From positions 1,984,001 to 2,048,000 of the forward strand of contig CP126125.1 in assembly GCA_030123525.1 (NCBI GenBank): DNA of 64,000 nt, given 5' to 3'. This DNA is from ELB16-189 sp018266435 (lineage in GTDB: Bacteria > Bacteroidota > Bacteroidia > Cytophagales > Cyclobacteriaceae). The stretch's first letter is position 1; each line of letters opens with the position of its first letter. The translations under genes were made by a program, and so were the position numbers. Below the pieces are notes generated by a model that saw only the letters and a program-made list of their open reading frames with translations, was not told where the DNA came from and did not search any database. This document shows, piece by piece, positions 24,695 to 32,920 of this stretch.

Positions 24695-25936
24695 TCAGTT
24701 TACTTTTTTCAGTTTTGCAGTCTTTTGATTTCCCAAAACTGCTCTTAGAGAAAGCATGTCCTGACTTACTTTGTTCTCAATCACCTTTGCATAAATCTGA
24801 GTAGTCCTAATGCTGGTGTGACCAAGCATTTTGGAGACTGTTTCAATCGGGACTCCGTTGGTAAGCGTGACTGTGGTTGCGAAAGTGTGCCTAGCCAGAT
24901 GGAAAGTAAGATTTTTTTCAATGCTACAGAGGTCCGCGATCTCTTTTAGATAGGCATTGATTTTCTGGTTTGAGAGATTTGGGAACAAGGTTCCAGAGGC
25001 AAGCGCCCTGGGATGATTTCTATATTTTTCAACGATATTGAGTGCCTTTGGAAGTAACGGAACTCGAACTGGCTGATTTGTTTTCTTTCTCGATGTCATT
25101 ATCCAGTACTCGCCATCAATACCCAGTGAAATATTCTGAGGTGTAAGTCTCATTACATCGCAATAGGCTAAACCGGTAAAACAGCTAAAGATGAACAAGT
25201 CCTTTGCCCATTGTAAACGCAAGACCTTGAATTCCTTTGCTTCAATTTTTTCTAAGTCATCTTGGCTTAGGAATTCACGATCATTGCGGATAAATTTTGC
25301 CTGAAATTTTGCAAATGGATCTCGTTCCAACCATTCATTTTTGATCGCTACGTTGATCATTTTTCGAAGCCGTTCAATATGTTTCATAACCGTGTTATTA
25401 CCCATAGAAGTATGGTGATCTAGTGGAGTGTACGACCTTAAATAATGTTCAAAGTCAGCTAGGAACTTATAGGATAGATGTGCTAATAAAAGATCACTTG
25501 TCTTCAATCGGCTCTTTAAGAACTCTTTGACATATCTCTGAGTGGTCATATAGTTCTTCATCGTTCCCCATTCGATAGTATCCTTAAGATGTGTATTGTG
25601 GTAATCAATTAGACTGAGCAGGGAATACTGATTTGGCTTAATACCTAGGTAGGCATTCTTGAGGGCGTCAGCAGTCACCAACTTACTATCCGCAAGCAGG
25701 TCTCTGTAATGTTCGAATATTTTGGCTTCAACTTGTTTGAGATAACCATTGAGTGATCTCGCATCCTCACTGTTTCCTTTGACTTTTCCAGCGTCCCAAC
25801 TCTTTTCTGATACGCTTCTCTTGATCGAAAATTCCGATCTGTTACCAGCTACTGTAATACGGCAGTATACTGGTGTTAATCCATCCTTGGTCTTTGAAGT
25901 ACGAAGAATGAATGTTGTGCTGAATGTTGCTTGCAT
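24695..25936 (-). CDS. int: Tyrosine recombinase, integrase of the ICE
   Basis: 413 residues from the ATG at 25936 (MQATFSTTFILRTSK); a longer form starts 26 residues upstream but the shorter start leads straight into the conserved first arm-binding strand. Then comes a core-binding SAM-like domain and the catalytic domain: HLARHTFATTVTLTNG (His and Arg, about 345), GHTSIRTTQIYAKV (His and the Tyr nucleophile, about 379). The first catalytic Arg is replaced: CFTGLAYCDV (about 252) has Ala where Arg is usual, as in IntDOT-type enzymes, where this position is also not Arg. It lies beside tRNA-Pro, so it inserts the ICE there. Confidence 0.93.
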   Translation of the reverse strand: MQATFSTTFILRTSKTKDGLTPVYCRITVAGNRSEFSIKRSVSEKSWDAGKVKGNSEDARSLNGYLKQVEAKIFEHYRDLLADSKLVTADALKNAYLGIKPNQYSLLSLIDYHNTHLKDTIEWGTMKNYMTTQRYVKEFLKSRLKTSDLLLAHLSYKFLADFEHYLRSYTPLDHHTSMGNNTVMKHIERLRKMINVAIKNEWLERDPFAKFQAKFIRNDREFLSQDDLEKIEAKEFKVLRLQWAKDLFIFSCFTGLAYCDVMRLTPQNISLGIDGEYWIMTSRKKTNQPVRVPLLPKALNIVEKYRNHPRALASGTLFPNLSNQKINAYLKEIADLCSIEKNLTFHLARHTFATTVTLTNGVPIETVSKMLGHTSIRTTQIYAKVIENKVSQDMLSLRAVLGNQKTAKLKKVN

Positions 25937-26051
25937 GGCTTTAATTGTTTTTGGTTCACTTTGTTTGTTTAAAAACTGTGAATCCCTCACACAAAAACCA
26001 CCAAATCGGGTCAATACAAATTAATGACAACCACCCACTTGCAGTCCCTCT

Positions 26052-26084
26052 GGTGACCTCGAAGCAATTATAAAACAGGTCACC
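26052..26084. promoter_or_regulatory. Inverted repeat between integrase and tRNA-Pro
   Basis: Arms GGTGACCT (26052-26059) and AGGTCACC (26077-26084), perfect over 8 bp, with a 17-bp spacer. It lies between the integrase start and the insertion site, where integrase or excisionase binding sites and the int promoter are expected. No protein was tied to it. Confidence 0.4.
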
Positions 26085-26140
26085 GAATAGTTCACCACAG
26101 CGATGGGTGTATGTGCATATTTTGAGGAGTTTGGAAAATG

Positions 26141-26174
26141 AAAAACCCTCCACAAATAATTTATAGAGGGTTTT
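26141..26174 (-). terminator. Terminator downstream of tRNA-Pro
   Basis: AAAACCCTC (from 26142) pairs with GAGGGTTTT (26166-26174), followed on the minus strand by a U-run. It ends the tRNA-Pro transcript about 24 bp after the mature 3' end. Because the element enters at the tRNA 3' end, this terminator belongs to the element side. Confidence 0.75.
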
Positions 26175-26197
26175 GATGACGCTTGATTAACAAGCAG

Positions 26198-26272
26198 TCG
26201 GGGTGAGAGGATTCGAACCTCCGACCTCTACGTCCCGAACGTAGCGCACTAGCCGGGCTGTGCTACACCCCG
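26198..26272 (-). tRNA. tRNA-Pro (anticodon CGG)
   Basis: Cloverleaf on the minus strand: acceptor arms CGGGGTG/CACCCCG, D-arm, anticodon stem CTACG/CGTAG with the loop TTCGGGA and anticodon CGG, T-arm GGAGG/CCTCT with TTCGAAT loop. The 3' end adjoins the ICE, whose integrase is next to it, so the tRNA is the attachment site. It is intact. Confidence 0.95.
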
Positions 26273-26339
26273 AAGGGCACAAAAATAAAAAATCGTATTG
26301 ATTAACTTGCAATTTCTACTCGTTTAACTTCAACTTTTT

Positions 26340-26822
26340 ATGACGAACACTCAACTGACTGACCATTTTTATTCAGCTTTTCAAAAACTGGATTACGCGT
26401 CTATGCAAGCTTGCTATGCTACCGATGCGGTGTTTCAAGATCCTATTTTTGGTCTGCTCAACAGCGAAGAAGTAAAAGCCATGTGGGAAATGCTGTGCCA
26501 AAATGCTCAAGACTTTTCGTTGAGTTTTTCAGATATAAAAACTACTGATGCAGAGTATGCTTCATGCCGATGGATAGCCACCTATACATTTTCGGCTACC
26601 GGGAGAAAAGTAGTGAACGATATTCAGGCACATCTGAAAATTCAAAACGGAAAGATTGTTGAGCATACCGATTATTTTCATTTTTGGAAATGGAGCCGGC
26701 AGGCACTGGGTATTTCAGGGTGGCTGCTCGGCTGGACCGATTTTTTCAGGGCGAAAGTAAGCTATCGGGCAAAAAAGAATCTTTTGAAGTTTATGTTATC
26801 AAAAAATAACAGTAAAAGGTAA
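26340..26822 (+). CDS. NTF2/SnoaL-like protein
   Basis: 160 residues. The first 125 show the SnoaL/NTF2 pattern: DHFYSAFQKLDYASMQACYATDAVFQDPIFG, then SCRWIATYTFSATGRKVVNDIQAHLKI and the EHTDYFHFWKWSRQALG ending. Such proteins are small cone-shaped folds of varied role. The last 30 residues are basic. It begins 68 bp past tRNA-Pro and is on the opposite strand. Confidence 0.8.
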   Translation: MTNTQLTDHFYSAFQKLDYASMQACYATDAVFQDPIFGLLNSEEVKAMWEMLCQNAQDFSLSFSDIKTTDAEYASCRWIATYTFSATGRKVVNDIQAHLKIQNGKIVEHTDYFHFWKWSRQALGISGWLLGWTDFFRAKVSYRAKKNLLKFMLSKNNSKR

Positions 26823-26935
26823 AGCAACAGGCGCAACTTCAGGTACCCTTTGTACGTCTCAGTAAAAAAATATCTAGCCCCGTGCAACCTTATCCATTTT
26901 AACTCATCCCTAGTACATTAAAATCATTAAATACT

Positions 26936-27745
26936 ATGAAACGATTTATTCCGGTTCTTTTATTGTTTTTTTCAGGCTATGGTTTTGCACAAACCAAAGA
27001 AACCCGAAATGTTGAAACATTTACCAAATTGTCTTTCCGCGTTCCAGGAAAATTAATCCTAAAGCAAGGAAGCCCGCAAAGCGTGGTGCTTGAAGGCGAC
27101 AAAGAATTTCTTGATAAGATCGAGACCGAAGTGGATGGCGGCCGCCTTTCTATCGGGCACCCGGAAAGGTGGAACTGGAGAAATTGGCGCGATAATAATA
27201 AACTGACAGCCTACGTTACGGTAAAAGACATTAATGCCATCAGTGTGAGTGGCTCGGGCGACTTGATAACTGAAGGAAAAATTTTAGCAAGCGATATGGA
27301 TTTAAAAGTAAGCGGATCAGGCTCGCTTACCATCGACCTCGATGTAAAAGGCGAATTGAATGCCGATGTTTCAGGGAGTGGAGAAATTATTGCAAAAGGT
27401 GCTTGCAAAGAATTTGAAAGCAATGTGAGCGGCTCAGGAAAAGTGAGCTTGACTTCTTCCATTTCAGGGAAGGCTGACGTAAGCGTGTCAGGGTCAGGCA
27501 CTGTGTCGATGAGTGGCAATGCCACTGCGATTAAGACCCACATCAGCGGATCAGGCAAAGTATTGGCTGCTGACCTGGAAGTTGTAACCTGCGAAGTGCA
27601 CATCTCCGGCTCAGGCGATGTGGAAATCAATGTGAAAGACGCACTCGATGCCAACATCTCCGGCAGCGGAACGGTAACCTACAAAGGCAACCCAGGCCAT
27701 GTGAACAGCCATTCATCAGGCAGTGGTAAAGTGCGGAAAATGTAG
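26936..27745 (+). CDS. DUF2807 head-GIN-type secreted protein
   Basis: 269 residues with a signal peptide ending YGFAQ, then the DUF2807 start (ETFTKLSFRVPGKLILKQGSPQSVVLEGDKEFLDKIETEVDGG-type phrases, of which KLSFRVPGKLILKQG is the key part) and a ladder of about nine SGSG motifs at roughly 20-residue spacing up to the C terminus, the pattern of a beta-helix. DUF2807 proteins are cell-envelope or secreted Bacteroidetes proteins of unknown role, once called auto-transporter adhesin head-like. There is no sorting domain, and it stands alone. Confidence 0.87.
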   Translation: MKRFIPVLLLFFSGYGFAQTKETRNVETFTKLSFRVPGKLILKQGSPQSVVLEGDKEFLDKIETEVDGGRLSIGHPERWNWRNWRDNNKLTAYVTVKDINAISVSGSGDLITEGKILASDMDLKVSGSGSLTIDLDVKGELNADVSGSGEIIAKGACKEFESNVSGSGKVSLTSSISGKADVSVSGSGTVSMSGNATAIKTHISGSGKVLAADLEVVTCEVHISGSGDVEINVKDALDANISGSGTVTYKGNPGHVNSHSSGSGKVRKM

Positions 27746-27753
27746 ATACCCAA

Positions 27754-27831
27754 GCATTAGGCACAAAGTATAAAGCCGGAAACAGGTTAGAAATTTTTTT
27801 AGCTTTATACTTTGCGCTTTTAACCTAATGC
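27754..27831. repeat. Large stem-loop between convergent genes
   Basis: A long inverted repeat: outer arms GCATTAGG (27754-27761) and CCTAATGC (27824-27831), inner perfect 13-bp arms CAAAGTATAAAGC (27764-27776) and GCTTTATACTTTG (27802-27814), loop 25 nt. It sits between convergent genes and touches the last codons of the minus-strand gene. It may be a bidirectional terminator or a palindromic repeat unit. Confidence 0.7.
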
Positions 27832-28793
27832 AAGTGCAGCGTATCCCTTAGTATTTTTGTCCGCTCTTTCTTCCAGTTTTTCAACTCCTCTTCGCGCTGC
27901 TTCAATTCTTCTTCAGAAGGCTTATAATTATTCAGTGGTTTTAGGTCAGGCTGACCGGCATCTATCCATGCCGTGTACCACAAACTGCCCACCATCAAAA
28001 TACTTTTGCGCATTTGGCGCTCAACCATGCCCGATAAGAGATCGTGATATGCCTTTGAGTAGTCGTGTGAAAAAACTTTCACGGTTTTCTTTCCCAGTGT
28101 TTCAAAATTAAATTTTTGATAGCTGAATTTTTCGGATAACTTCTTTTCTAAATTCAAAACCGAGTCAACAGCCTGATGGGTATGGTCAATAATTTTCCAG
28201 GCCTCAAGTTGAACATTTGAAATGTAATGAGCCTTGCCCGTGTAAAAATCATAATCGGCAGAAAACAATTCCGGCAGCCGTGATTCCCAGAATGAATGGA
28301 TACCGATTTGACCAGTCAACTGACCATCGTAATTCTTTGTGGTATGCAGCGGCACATGCGCATCGGCTACGTAATGCCCCAGGTCTGAGGAAAGTCTTAA
28401 AATCTTTTCAGAGTCTTTCAACAGAAAAGCATCTTTCAATTGAAGATAGAAAGATTGAATGGTCCAGGGCAAAGTGCCGTGAGCGTTTAACGAGTCTTGT
28501 CCATATTTTTCAACAGCTTTATTCCAGTGGCGAGGTATTTTTTGAAGTGCACTGTCTCCGTAATCATCCAGATCAATGTAGTGGCGAGGTGCTTCGTTGG
28601 GCATAATGTACCGCCTACGGTCGGGGTTGGCTGCTGATTCTTCGATGTAACGGATATTCTTTTTATAGAATCCGCTCATCTCAACAGGCAAAGAAAACAC
28701 GGCAAGCCGGTTGATCTTTTGGTGGCCGAAAAATCCCCAACTGCAGCAACTCAGAAGCAGAAGGGTTAGAAATATTTTTTCGTGTGTCTTCAA
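27825..28793 (-). CDS. Secreted S1/P1-nuclease-like, zinc-dependent phospholipase C-type protein
   Basis: 322 residues with an N-terminal hydrophobic export signal ending at WGFFGHQ; the mature start WGFFGHQKINRLAV has the N-terminal Trp and a following His that bind zinc in the S1/P1-PLC family. Further metal ligands appear in HYIDLDDYG, DLGHYVADAHVPLHTTKNYDG and GIHSFWE. A long C-terminal helix rich in Glu/Lys follows. Members hydrolyse phosphodiesters in nucleic acid or lipids; the substrate here cannot be named. It ends inside a stem-loop and faces the DUF2807 gene. Confidence 0.85.
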   Translation of the reverse strand: MKTHEKIFLTLLLLSCCSWGFFGHQKINRLAVFSLPVEMSGFYKKNIRYIEESAANPDRRRYIMPNEAPRHYIDLDDYGDSALQKIPRHWNKAVEKYGQDSLNAHGTLPWTIQSFYLQLKDAFLLKDSEKILRLSSDLGHYVADAHVPLHTTKNYDGQLTGQIGIHSFWESRLPELFSADYDFYTGKAHYISNVQLEAWKIIDHTHQAVDSVLNLEKKLSEKFSYQKFNFETLGKKTVKVFSHDYSKAYHDLLSGMVERQMRKSILMVGSLWYTAWIDAGQPDLKPLNNYKPSEEELKQREEELKNWKKERTKILRDTLHLH

Positions 28794-28870
28794 ATTGTAG
28801 CTAAAGATAAGACGAGATAAATTATTTTTGAAGGGACGAACGAGTTGCCGATAACCAATCTCACGTAATC

Positions 28871-29830
28871 ATGAAAATTATTAACCTGCTTGTTTTTATA
28901 ATCTTTGCATCGTTTATGCCATTTACCCAGTTGCCTGATCCTAAATTTGATGTGCAGGGTCACCGTGGGGCACGCGGCCTGATGCCCGAAAACTCCATTC
29001 CGGCATTTTTACTAGCACTGGATTCTGGCGTAACCACTCTTGAAATGGACTTGGCCATTACTCAGGATAAGCAAGTGATAGTATCGCACGAAACGTGGAT
29101 GAGCGCAGCCTACTGCCTCGACCCGCAAGGAAAAGAAATAAGCGGGCGAAGCGAAAAAAAATTCAACATCTACAAAATGAAGTATGCCGAAGTAGCCGCT
29201 TGGGATTGTGGCTCAAAGTTGAATGTGCGCTTTCCGGATCAGAAAAAAATAAAAATACCTAAACCGTTATTGAACGAAGTTATTGTGGCGGTTGAAAATC
29301 ACATTAAGAATTTTACCGGGTATGAAGTGGATTATAATATTGAAATCAAATCGTTGCCCGAAACCGACAACATTTTCCATCCCAAACCTGAAGTATTTTC
29401 TGATTTGGCATACCAACTCATTGACCAGTATTTGCCGTGGAACCGGGTGGTGATTCAATCGTTTGATTTTCGGGTGCTGAGGTACTGGCATAAAAAATAC
29501 CCACAGGTAAGGCTGGCTGCCCTGGTGGAGAACTTAAAATCCATTGATGAAAATATAAAGGAGTTAGGTTTTGTTCCTGACGTTTATAGCCCTGAGTACA
29601 AACTGCTCGATAAAAATGAAGTGGATTTTCTTCATCGCAAAACCCCTCAGCATATTGCTGATAAAGAAAAGAAGATGCGCAAACTTCGCGTTATTCCCTG
29701 GACGGTAAACGATGAAAAAGAAATGCATGAACTCAAAGAGATGGGGGTGGATGGCTTCATTACTGATTATCCTAACCGGGCCAAAAAACTGGGATTGACC
29801 CGTGAAATAAAAAATGAAATAAAAAAGTAA
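28871..29830 (+). CDS. Glycerophosphodiester phosphodiesterase
   Basis: 319 residues with a signal peptide and the GDPD signature QGHRGARGLMPENSIPAFLLALDSGVTTLEMDLAIT (HR, E and ExD metal and catalytic residues; His of SHE follows). The C-terminal VIPWTVNDEKEMHELKEMGVDGFITDYP is the conserved end of the TIM barrel. It releases glycerol-3-phosphate from lipid head groups in the periplasm or on the outer surface. The gene is divergent from its left neighbour. Confidence 0.93.
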   Translation: MKIINLLVFIIFASFMPFTQLPDPKFDVQGHRGARGLMPENSIPAFLLALDSGVTTLEMDLAITQDKQVIVSHETWMSAAYCLDPQGKEISGRSEKKFNIYKMKYAEVAAWDCGSKLNVRFPDQKKIKIPKPLLNEVIVAVENHIKNFTGYEVDYNIEIKSLPETDNIFHPKPEVFSDLAYQLIDQYLPWNRVVIQSFDFRVLRYWHKKYPQVRLAALVENLKSIDENIKELGFVPDVYSPEYKLLDKNEVDFLHRKTPQHIADKEKKMRKLRVIPWTVNDEKEMHELKEMGVDGFITDYPNRAKKLGLTREIKNEIKK

Positions 29831-29878
29831 TGGTTATAGACGGGTATAAGAATTTTTACCTGATGTTTTTTACCGTTA

Positions 29879-30436
29879 TCAGATACACAATATTCCTCTA
29901 AATCCTCTTGCTGCATAATATGATTCGGCACCGTTGTGATAAACAAATACCCTTCCAAAACGGTGGTCGCCAAATAATGCTCCGCCCAGTTTTCTAACAC
30001 TACCCGGAGTCATCAGCCAGCTTGACGTTTTGGAATCAATGCTTTCTATTTCTTGCAATGTACGATACTGTTCTTCGGTGAGCAGTTCTATTCCCATTTC
30101 GGCTGCCTTAGCCAGGGCACTATTTTTTGGTTTATGCTCTTTTCTTGATTTCAACGCTTCCGTGTCGTAGCATAGGCTTCTTCGCCCGCTGGGGCTTTCA
30201 GCAGAACAGTCACAAAAAACAAATGCATCCTTTTTTTTATCATACCCGATAACATCCGGTTCTCCGCCTGTAGTTTCCATTTCATTCAGCGACCACATTT
30301 TGTCTGGCATAGAAACCAGGCGGGCTTCCACCTCGCTCCATACAATTCCTTTGTGCCGGTGCAGGTGGTTGTCAAACCGTGCTTTTACTATTTCGAGTAG
30401 TTCTTTGGTTTGGCCTGCAGATAGTCTCTTTTTCAT
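29879..30436 (-). CDS. DUF4256 family protein
   Basis: 185 residues with the DUF4256 pattern over its whole length: LLEIVKARFDNHLHRHKGIVW, then EMETTGGEPDVIGYD, FCDCSAESPSGRRSLCYD and the C-terminal GSVRKLGGALFGDHRFGRVFVYHNGAESYYAARGFRG. The function of the family is unknown. The CDCS and histidines could bind metal, which is only inference. Convergent with the GDPD gene. Confidence 0.85.
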   Translation of the reverse strand: MKKRLSAGQTKELLEIVKARFDNHLHRHKGIVWSEVEARLVSMPDKMWSLNEMETTGGEPDVIGYDKKKDAFVFCDCSAESPSGRRSLCYDTEALKSRKEHKPKNSALAKAAEMGIELLTEEQYRTLQEIESIDSKTSSWLMTPGSVRKLGGALFGDHRFGRVFVYHNGAESYYAARGFRGILCI

Positions 30437-30509
30437 AACTGGTAAGTTTGAGATGATTTGTAGCGACAGGTAAGTGAGGATTTCAATCGGTTAAGTGCAC
30501 TGGCTACAA

Positions 30510-30923
30510 TTATTTTTTACGAGCTTCTTTAACTTCTTCAGGTGTTATGACTGATTCTTTGTTACCAAACGAGTTGCGAACATAATTCAGTACATCACTT
30601 ACTTGTTCATCGGTAAAAGCAAATCCCTCCATTTTTTCATCGTACTCATAACCATTTACTTTCATGGGCCCGGAAGCTCCGTAAAGTACTACCTCGATGG
30701 ATTTTTTTTTGTTGGCCTTCAGGTAATCAGATTGGGCCAGTGGAGGGTAAAATCCATCGGTACCTTCGCCTTGCTCCATGTGGCAGGTGAGGCAATGAGT
30801 AATGTAAATGTCTTTTCCCCGCTCGATGCTTTCTTTTAAAGTGAATTTGGTTTTTTGTTGAAAAGAAGAGAGAGATAAGAGCGATACACTTGCAGCTAAG
30901 CCAATAAAAATTTTTGTGATCAT
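30510..30923 (-). CDS. Class I cytochrome c
   Basis: 137 residues with a signal peptide and the haem motif CLTCH (about 43-47), plus a downstream methionine ligand candidate in GPMKVNGYEYDEKMEG. It is a small periplasmic electron carrier or an accessory haem domain. The partner oxidase is not nearby. Confidence 0.9.
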   Translation of the reverse strand: MITKIFIGLAASVSLLSLSSFQQKTKFTLKESIERGKDIYITHCLTCHMEQGEGTDGFYPPLAQSDYLKANKKKSIEVVLYGASGPMKVNGYEYDEKMEGFAFTDEQVSDVLNYVRNSFGNKESVITPEEVKEARKK

Positions 30924-31063
30924 ATATAGTTGAGTTTAGTTAATGATGGGTGCTCATTCTTTTGATGGCAAGGAGCATCTTATTTTCTAAAGATGAAGGT
31001 ACGAAATTAACGGCTCGATCAGACACTCACGCTATTAAAGGTATTTTGAAGAAATAGCCGGTT

Positions 31064-32763
31064 TCAAAAATCCGGATCCAGCCACAGCCGGTCTTTCAGT
31101 TCTTTCAGCAACGGATTCTTTTCTGCCAGGAGATCAAATTTTTCTTTGTTGGTATAAGCAATCTTTTTTGTTTCTTCTTTTTGTAAAATGCTTTCCACCT
31201 TAATGGTGGAGTTACTCAGGCGGCTGCGCAGGTGGGCGAGCAAATCCGGAAGGATAGCTTGCAGCAACGGCTCTTCTACCGAGTTGGCCAGTGCTACAGT
31301 CACCACTGATCCTTTGATATCTACCTGGCGGCTTAATAAATGAAACTCAGCTACCTGGTTTTTTCGTGAGTCGGCATAATCGGCCCATGCCTTGCGAAGT
31401 TGTTCATCTGTAAGCGGTCTTACCGGCTGTGGCTCATCCAGAGGTGTGATGCCTGCAACTGCCAGTTTTTCTTTTGGTTTTAAAATTGATCCGAGGTTGA
31501 GCGTTGACTTAGGGCGTACAGAAGTTGGGGGAGGTAGTTCGCTACCAACTGATACGGTACTTGGCTGTTGAGATACTCCGGGCGGATCAGGCTTTTTTTC
31601 TGTGTTGCCGGGTATTTCTTTTTTAGCAGGCAACACCGCCAGTGGCGGTTCGGGTTCTAATTCAATTTTTTTTTTACTCCTTCGTGGGAGTTGCTTTTGA
31701 TGACGGCATTGACATGAACCATTTTCATCAGGGCCAGTTCTACCAGCAGCCGTTGGTTGCGGCTGGCTTTATACTGGATATCACACGTACTGGCCATGTT
31801 GAGCCACGAGAGCAGGAGCGAAGGAGAAGCGCTTTGCGCCTGACTGATGTATTTTTGTTTTACGCTTTCGGGCACTTCCATCAGGGCAACGGTTCGTGCA
31901 TCTTGCGATACCAGTAAATTGCGTAAGTGCTCCCCTAAGCCGGTGATGAAATTTTGGCCGTCAAATCCTTTTCGTAAAATCTCATCCAACAATACCAGCG
32001 GAGTGACGGTATTTTCGGTGAGCAGGCCATCAACCATTTTAAAATAATAATCATAGTCGAGGATGTGCAGGTTATTGAGCACATCGCTAAAGGTGACTTT
32101 GTGGTTTGAAGAAAAAGTCACCATCAGGTCGAAGATGGAAAGCCCATCGCGCAGCGCGCCATCTGCCTTTTGGGCAATGAGGTGCAGGGCTTCGTCTTCT
32201 GCTTCAATACCTTCGCGGGTAGCAATTTTTTTCAGTTGTGTGGCAATATCCGAAACCTGAATGCGGTTGAAATCAAAAATCTGGCAGCGCGAAAGGATGG
32301 TGGGTATGACTTTGTGTTTCTCGGTTGTGGCGAGAATAAATATGGCATACGAGGGCGGCTCTTCTAAGGTCTTTAAAAATGCATTGAAGGCTGCATTGGA
32401 GAGCATGTGCACTTCATCAATAATATAGACTTTGAATTTTCCGAATTGCGGAGGGTAGCGCACCTGGTCAATCAGGTTGCGAATGTCTTCCACTGAATTG
32501 TTGGAAGCGGCATCGAGCTCAAAGATATTGAGTGAGTTGGCTTCGGCCTTTTCTTCAAAGCCGTTGATCATTCTGGCTACAATACGCGCACAGGTAGTTT
32601 TGCCCACTCCGCGCGGCCCGCAAAAAAGTAAAGCCTGGGCCAGCTTGTTGTTATCGATGGCATTTTTTAGCGTGGTGGTGATGTGCTCTTGCCCCACCAC
32701 TTCGTCAAAGCCGAGTGGCCGGTATTTCCGGGCCGAAACAACAAAATTATCCATCGCCTGCAA
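31064..32763 (-). CDS. dnaX: DNA polymerase III subunit tau (long dnaX product, via -1 frameshift)
   Basis: About 566 residues if the ribosome shifts -1 at an A10 run (31666-31675). The first 365 residues are the clamp-loader ATPase of gamma. After the shift the frame continues without stop from ...IELEPEPPL to the end at 31064, giving about 200 more residues: a proline- and serine-rich linker then a helical block (LRKAWADYADSRKNQVAEFHLLSRQVD) as in tau C-terminal parts. Tau holds two polymerase cores at the fork and contacts the helicase. A hairpin follows the slippery run. Alternatives are a sequencing error in the homopolymer or transcriptional slippage; both would still produce the long protein. 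Confidence 0.75.
31635..31675 (-). promoter_or_regulatory. Programmed -1 frameshift signal in dnaX (A10 run plus hairpin)
   Basis: Read on the minus strand, a run of ten A (31675 to 31666) is followed by the zero-frame stop TAG (31659-31657) and then by a hairpin with ACCGCC/GGCGGT arms (31649-31644 and 31640-31635) and a 3-nt loop, 16 nt past the run. Slippery run, near stop and hairpin are the layout of dnaX frameshift sites known in other bacteria. Confidence 0.7.
31657..32763 (-). CDS. dnaX: DNA polymerase III subunit gamma (short dnaX product)
   Basis: 368 residues. The clamp-loader AAA+ domain is complete: KYRPLGFDEVVGQEHI, Walker A GPRGVGKTT (about 49-57), Walker B VYIIDEVHML and the SRCQIFDF sensor/arginine-finger region, followed by domain III. 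The reading frame stops (TAG, 31657-31659) six nucleotides after the A10 run, so this is the gamma form. The zinc-binding cysteines found in many DnaX proteins are absent: between RMINGF and SLNIFELDAAS there is a shortened cysteine-free loop. Located on the minus strand before the PorP gene. Confidence 0.93.
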   Translation of the reverse strand: MQAMDNFVVSARKYRPLGFDEVVGQEHITTTLKNAIDNNKLAQALLFCGPRGVGKTTCARIVARMINGFEEKAEANSLNIFELDAASNNSVEDIRNLIDQVRYPPQFGKFKVYIIDEVHMLSNAAFNAFLKTLEEPPSYAIFILATTEKHKVIPTILSRCQIFDFNRIQVSDIATQLKKIATREGIEAEDEALHLIAQKADGALRDGLSIFDLMVTFSSNHKVTFSDVLNNLHILDYDYYFKMVDGLLTENTVTPLVLLDEILRKGFDGQNFITGLGEHLRNLLVSQDARTVALMEVPESVKQKYISQAQSASPSLLLSWLNMASTCDIQYKASRNQRLLVELALMKMVHVNAVIKSNSHEGVKKKLN

Positions 32764-32920
32764 GATAGTGCAATTATGAAACAGGACAATTTCAATCTAA
32801 AAAAAATGAATTTTCCAGATCGTCTCTCGCAGATAACGATCGTTTCATCAAGTTTATAGCATCGCCCCGGCCTGTTCTTGGCCTACGCTAACAGGAGACG
32901 ATGTTAGAGAGAGAAAAAAA

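Larger units (their letters stand above)
1..26215. mobile_element. Integrative conjugative element (right-hand part), inserted at tRNA-Pro
   Basis: The stretch holds Bacteroidetes-type transfer genes (TraJ, TraG, TraF, TraE), RteC, coupling protein, relaxase, MobA-like protein, an excisionase-like protein and a tyrosine integrase whose start lies about 260 bp from the 3' end of tRNA-Pro. That arrangement is the normal end of an ICE that inserts into a tRNA 3' end. The left end lies outside the window, so no att repeat can be compared and the right boundary is placed only approximately, within the last bases of the tRNA. Between the tra operon and RteC lies a cargo block dominated by immunity-type genes. 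Seen: gene content and order. Inferred: that the element is, or was, able to conjugate; the remaining tra genes (TraK to TraO types) should lie to the left. Confidence 0.85.

Noticed and set aside
27211..27657. 148-aa minus-strand ORF
   Set aside because: It is the antisense shadow of the SGSG repeats in the DUF2807 gene.
31064..31636. Independent 190-aa gene or dnaX pseudogene
   Set aside because: The sequence continues in the -1 frame directly from the A10 run into a tau-like C-terminal part, so a frameshift is a simpler reading than a break or separate gene.
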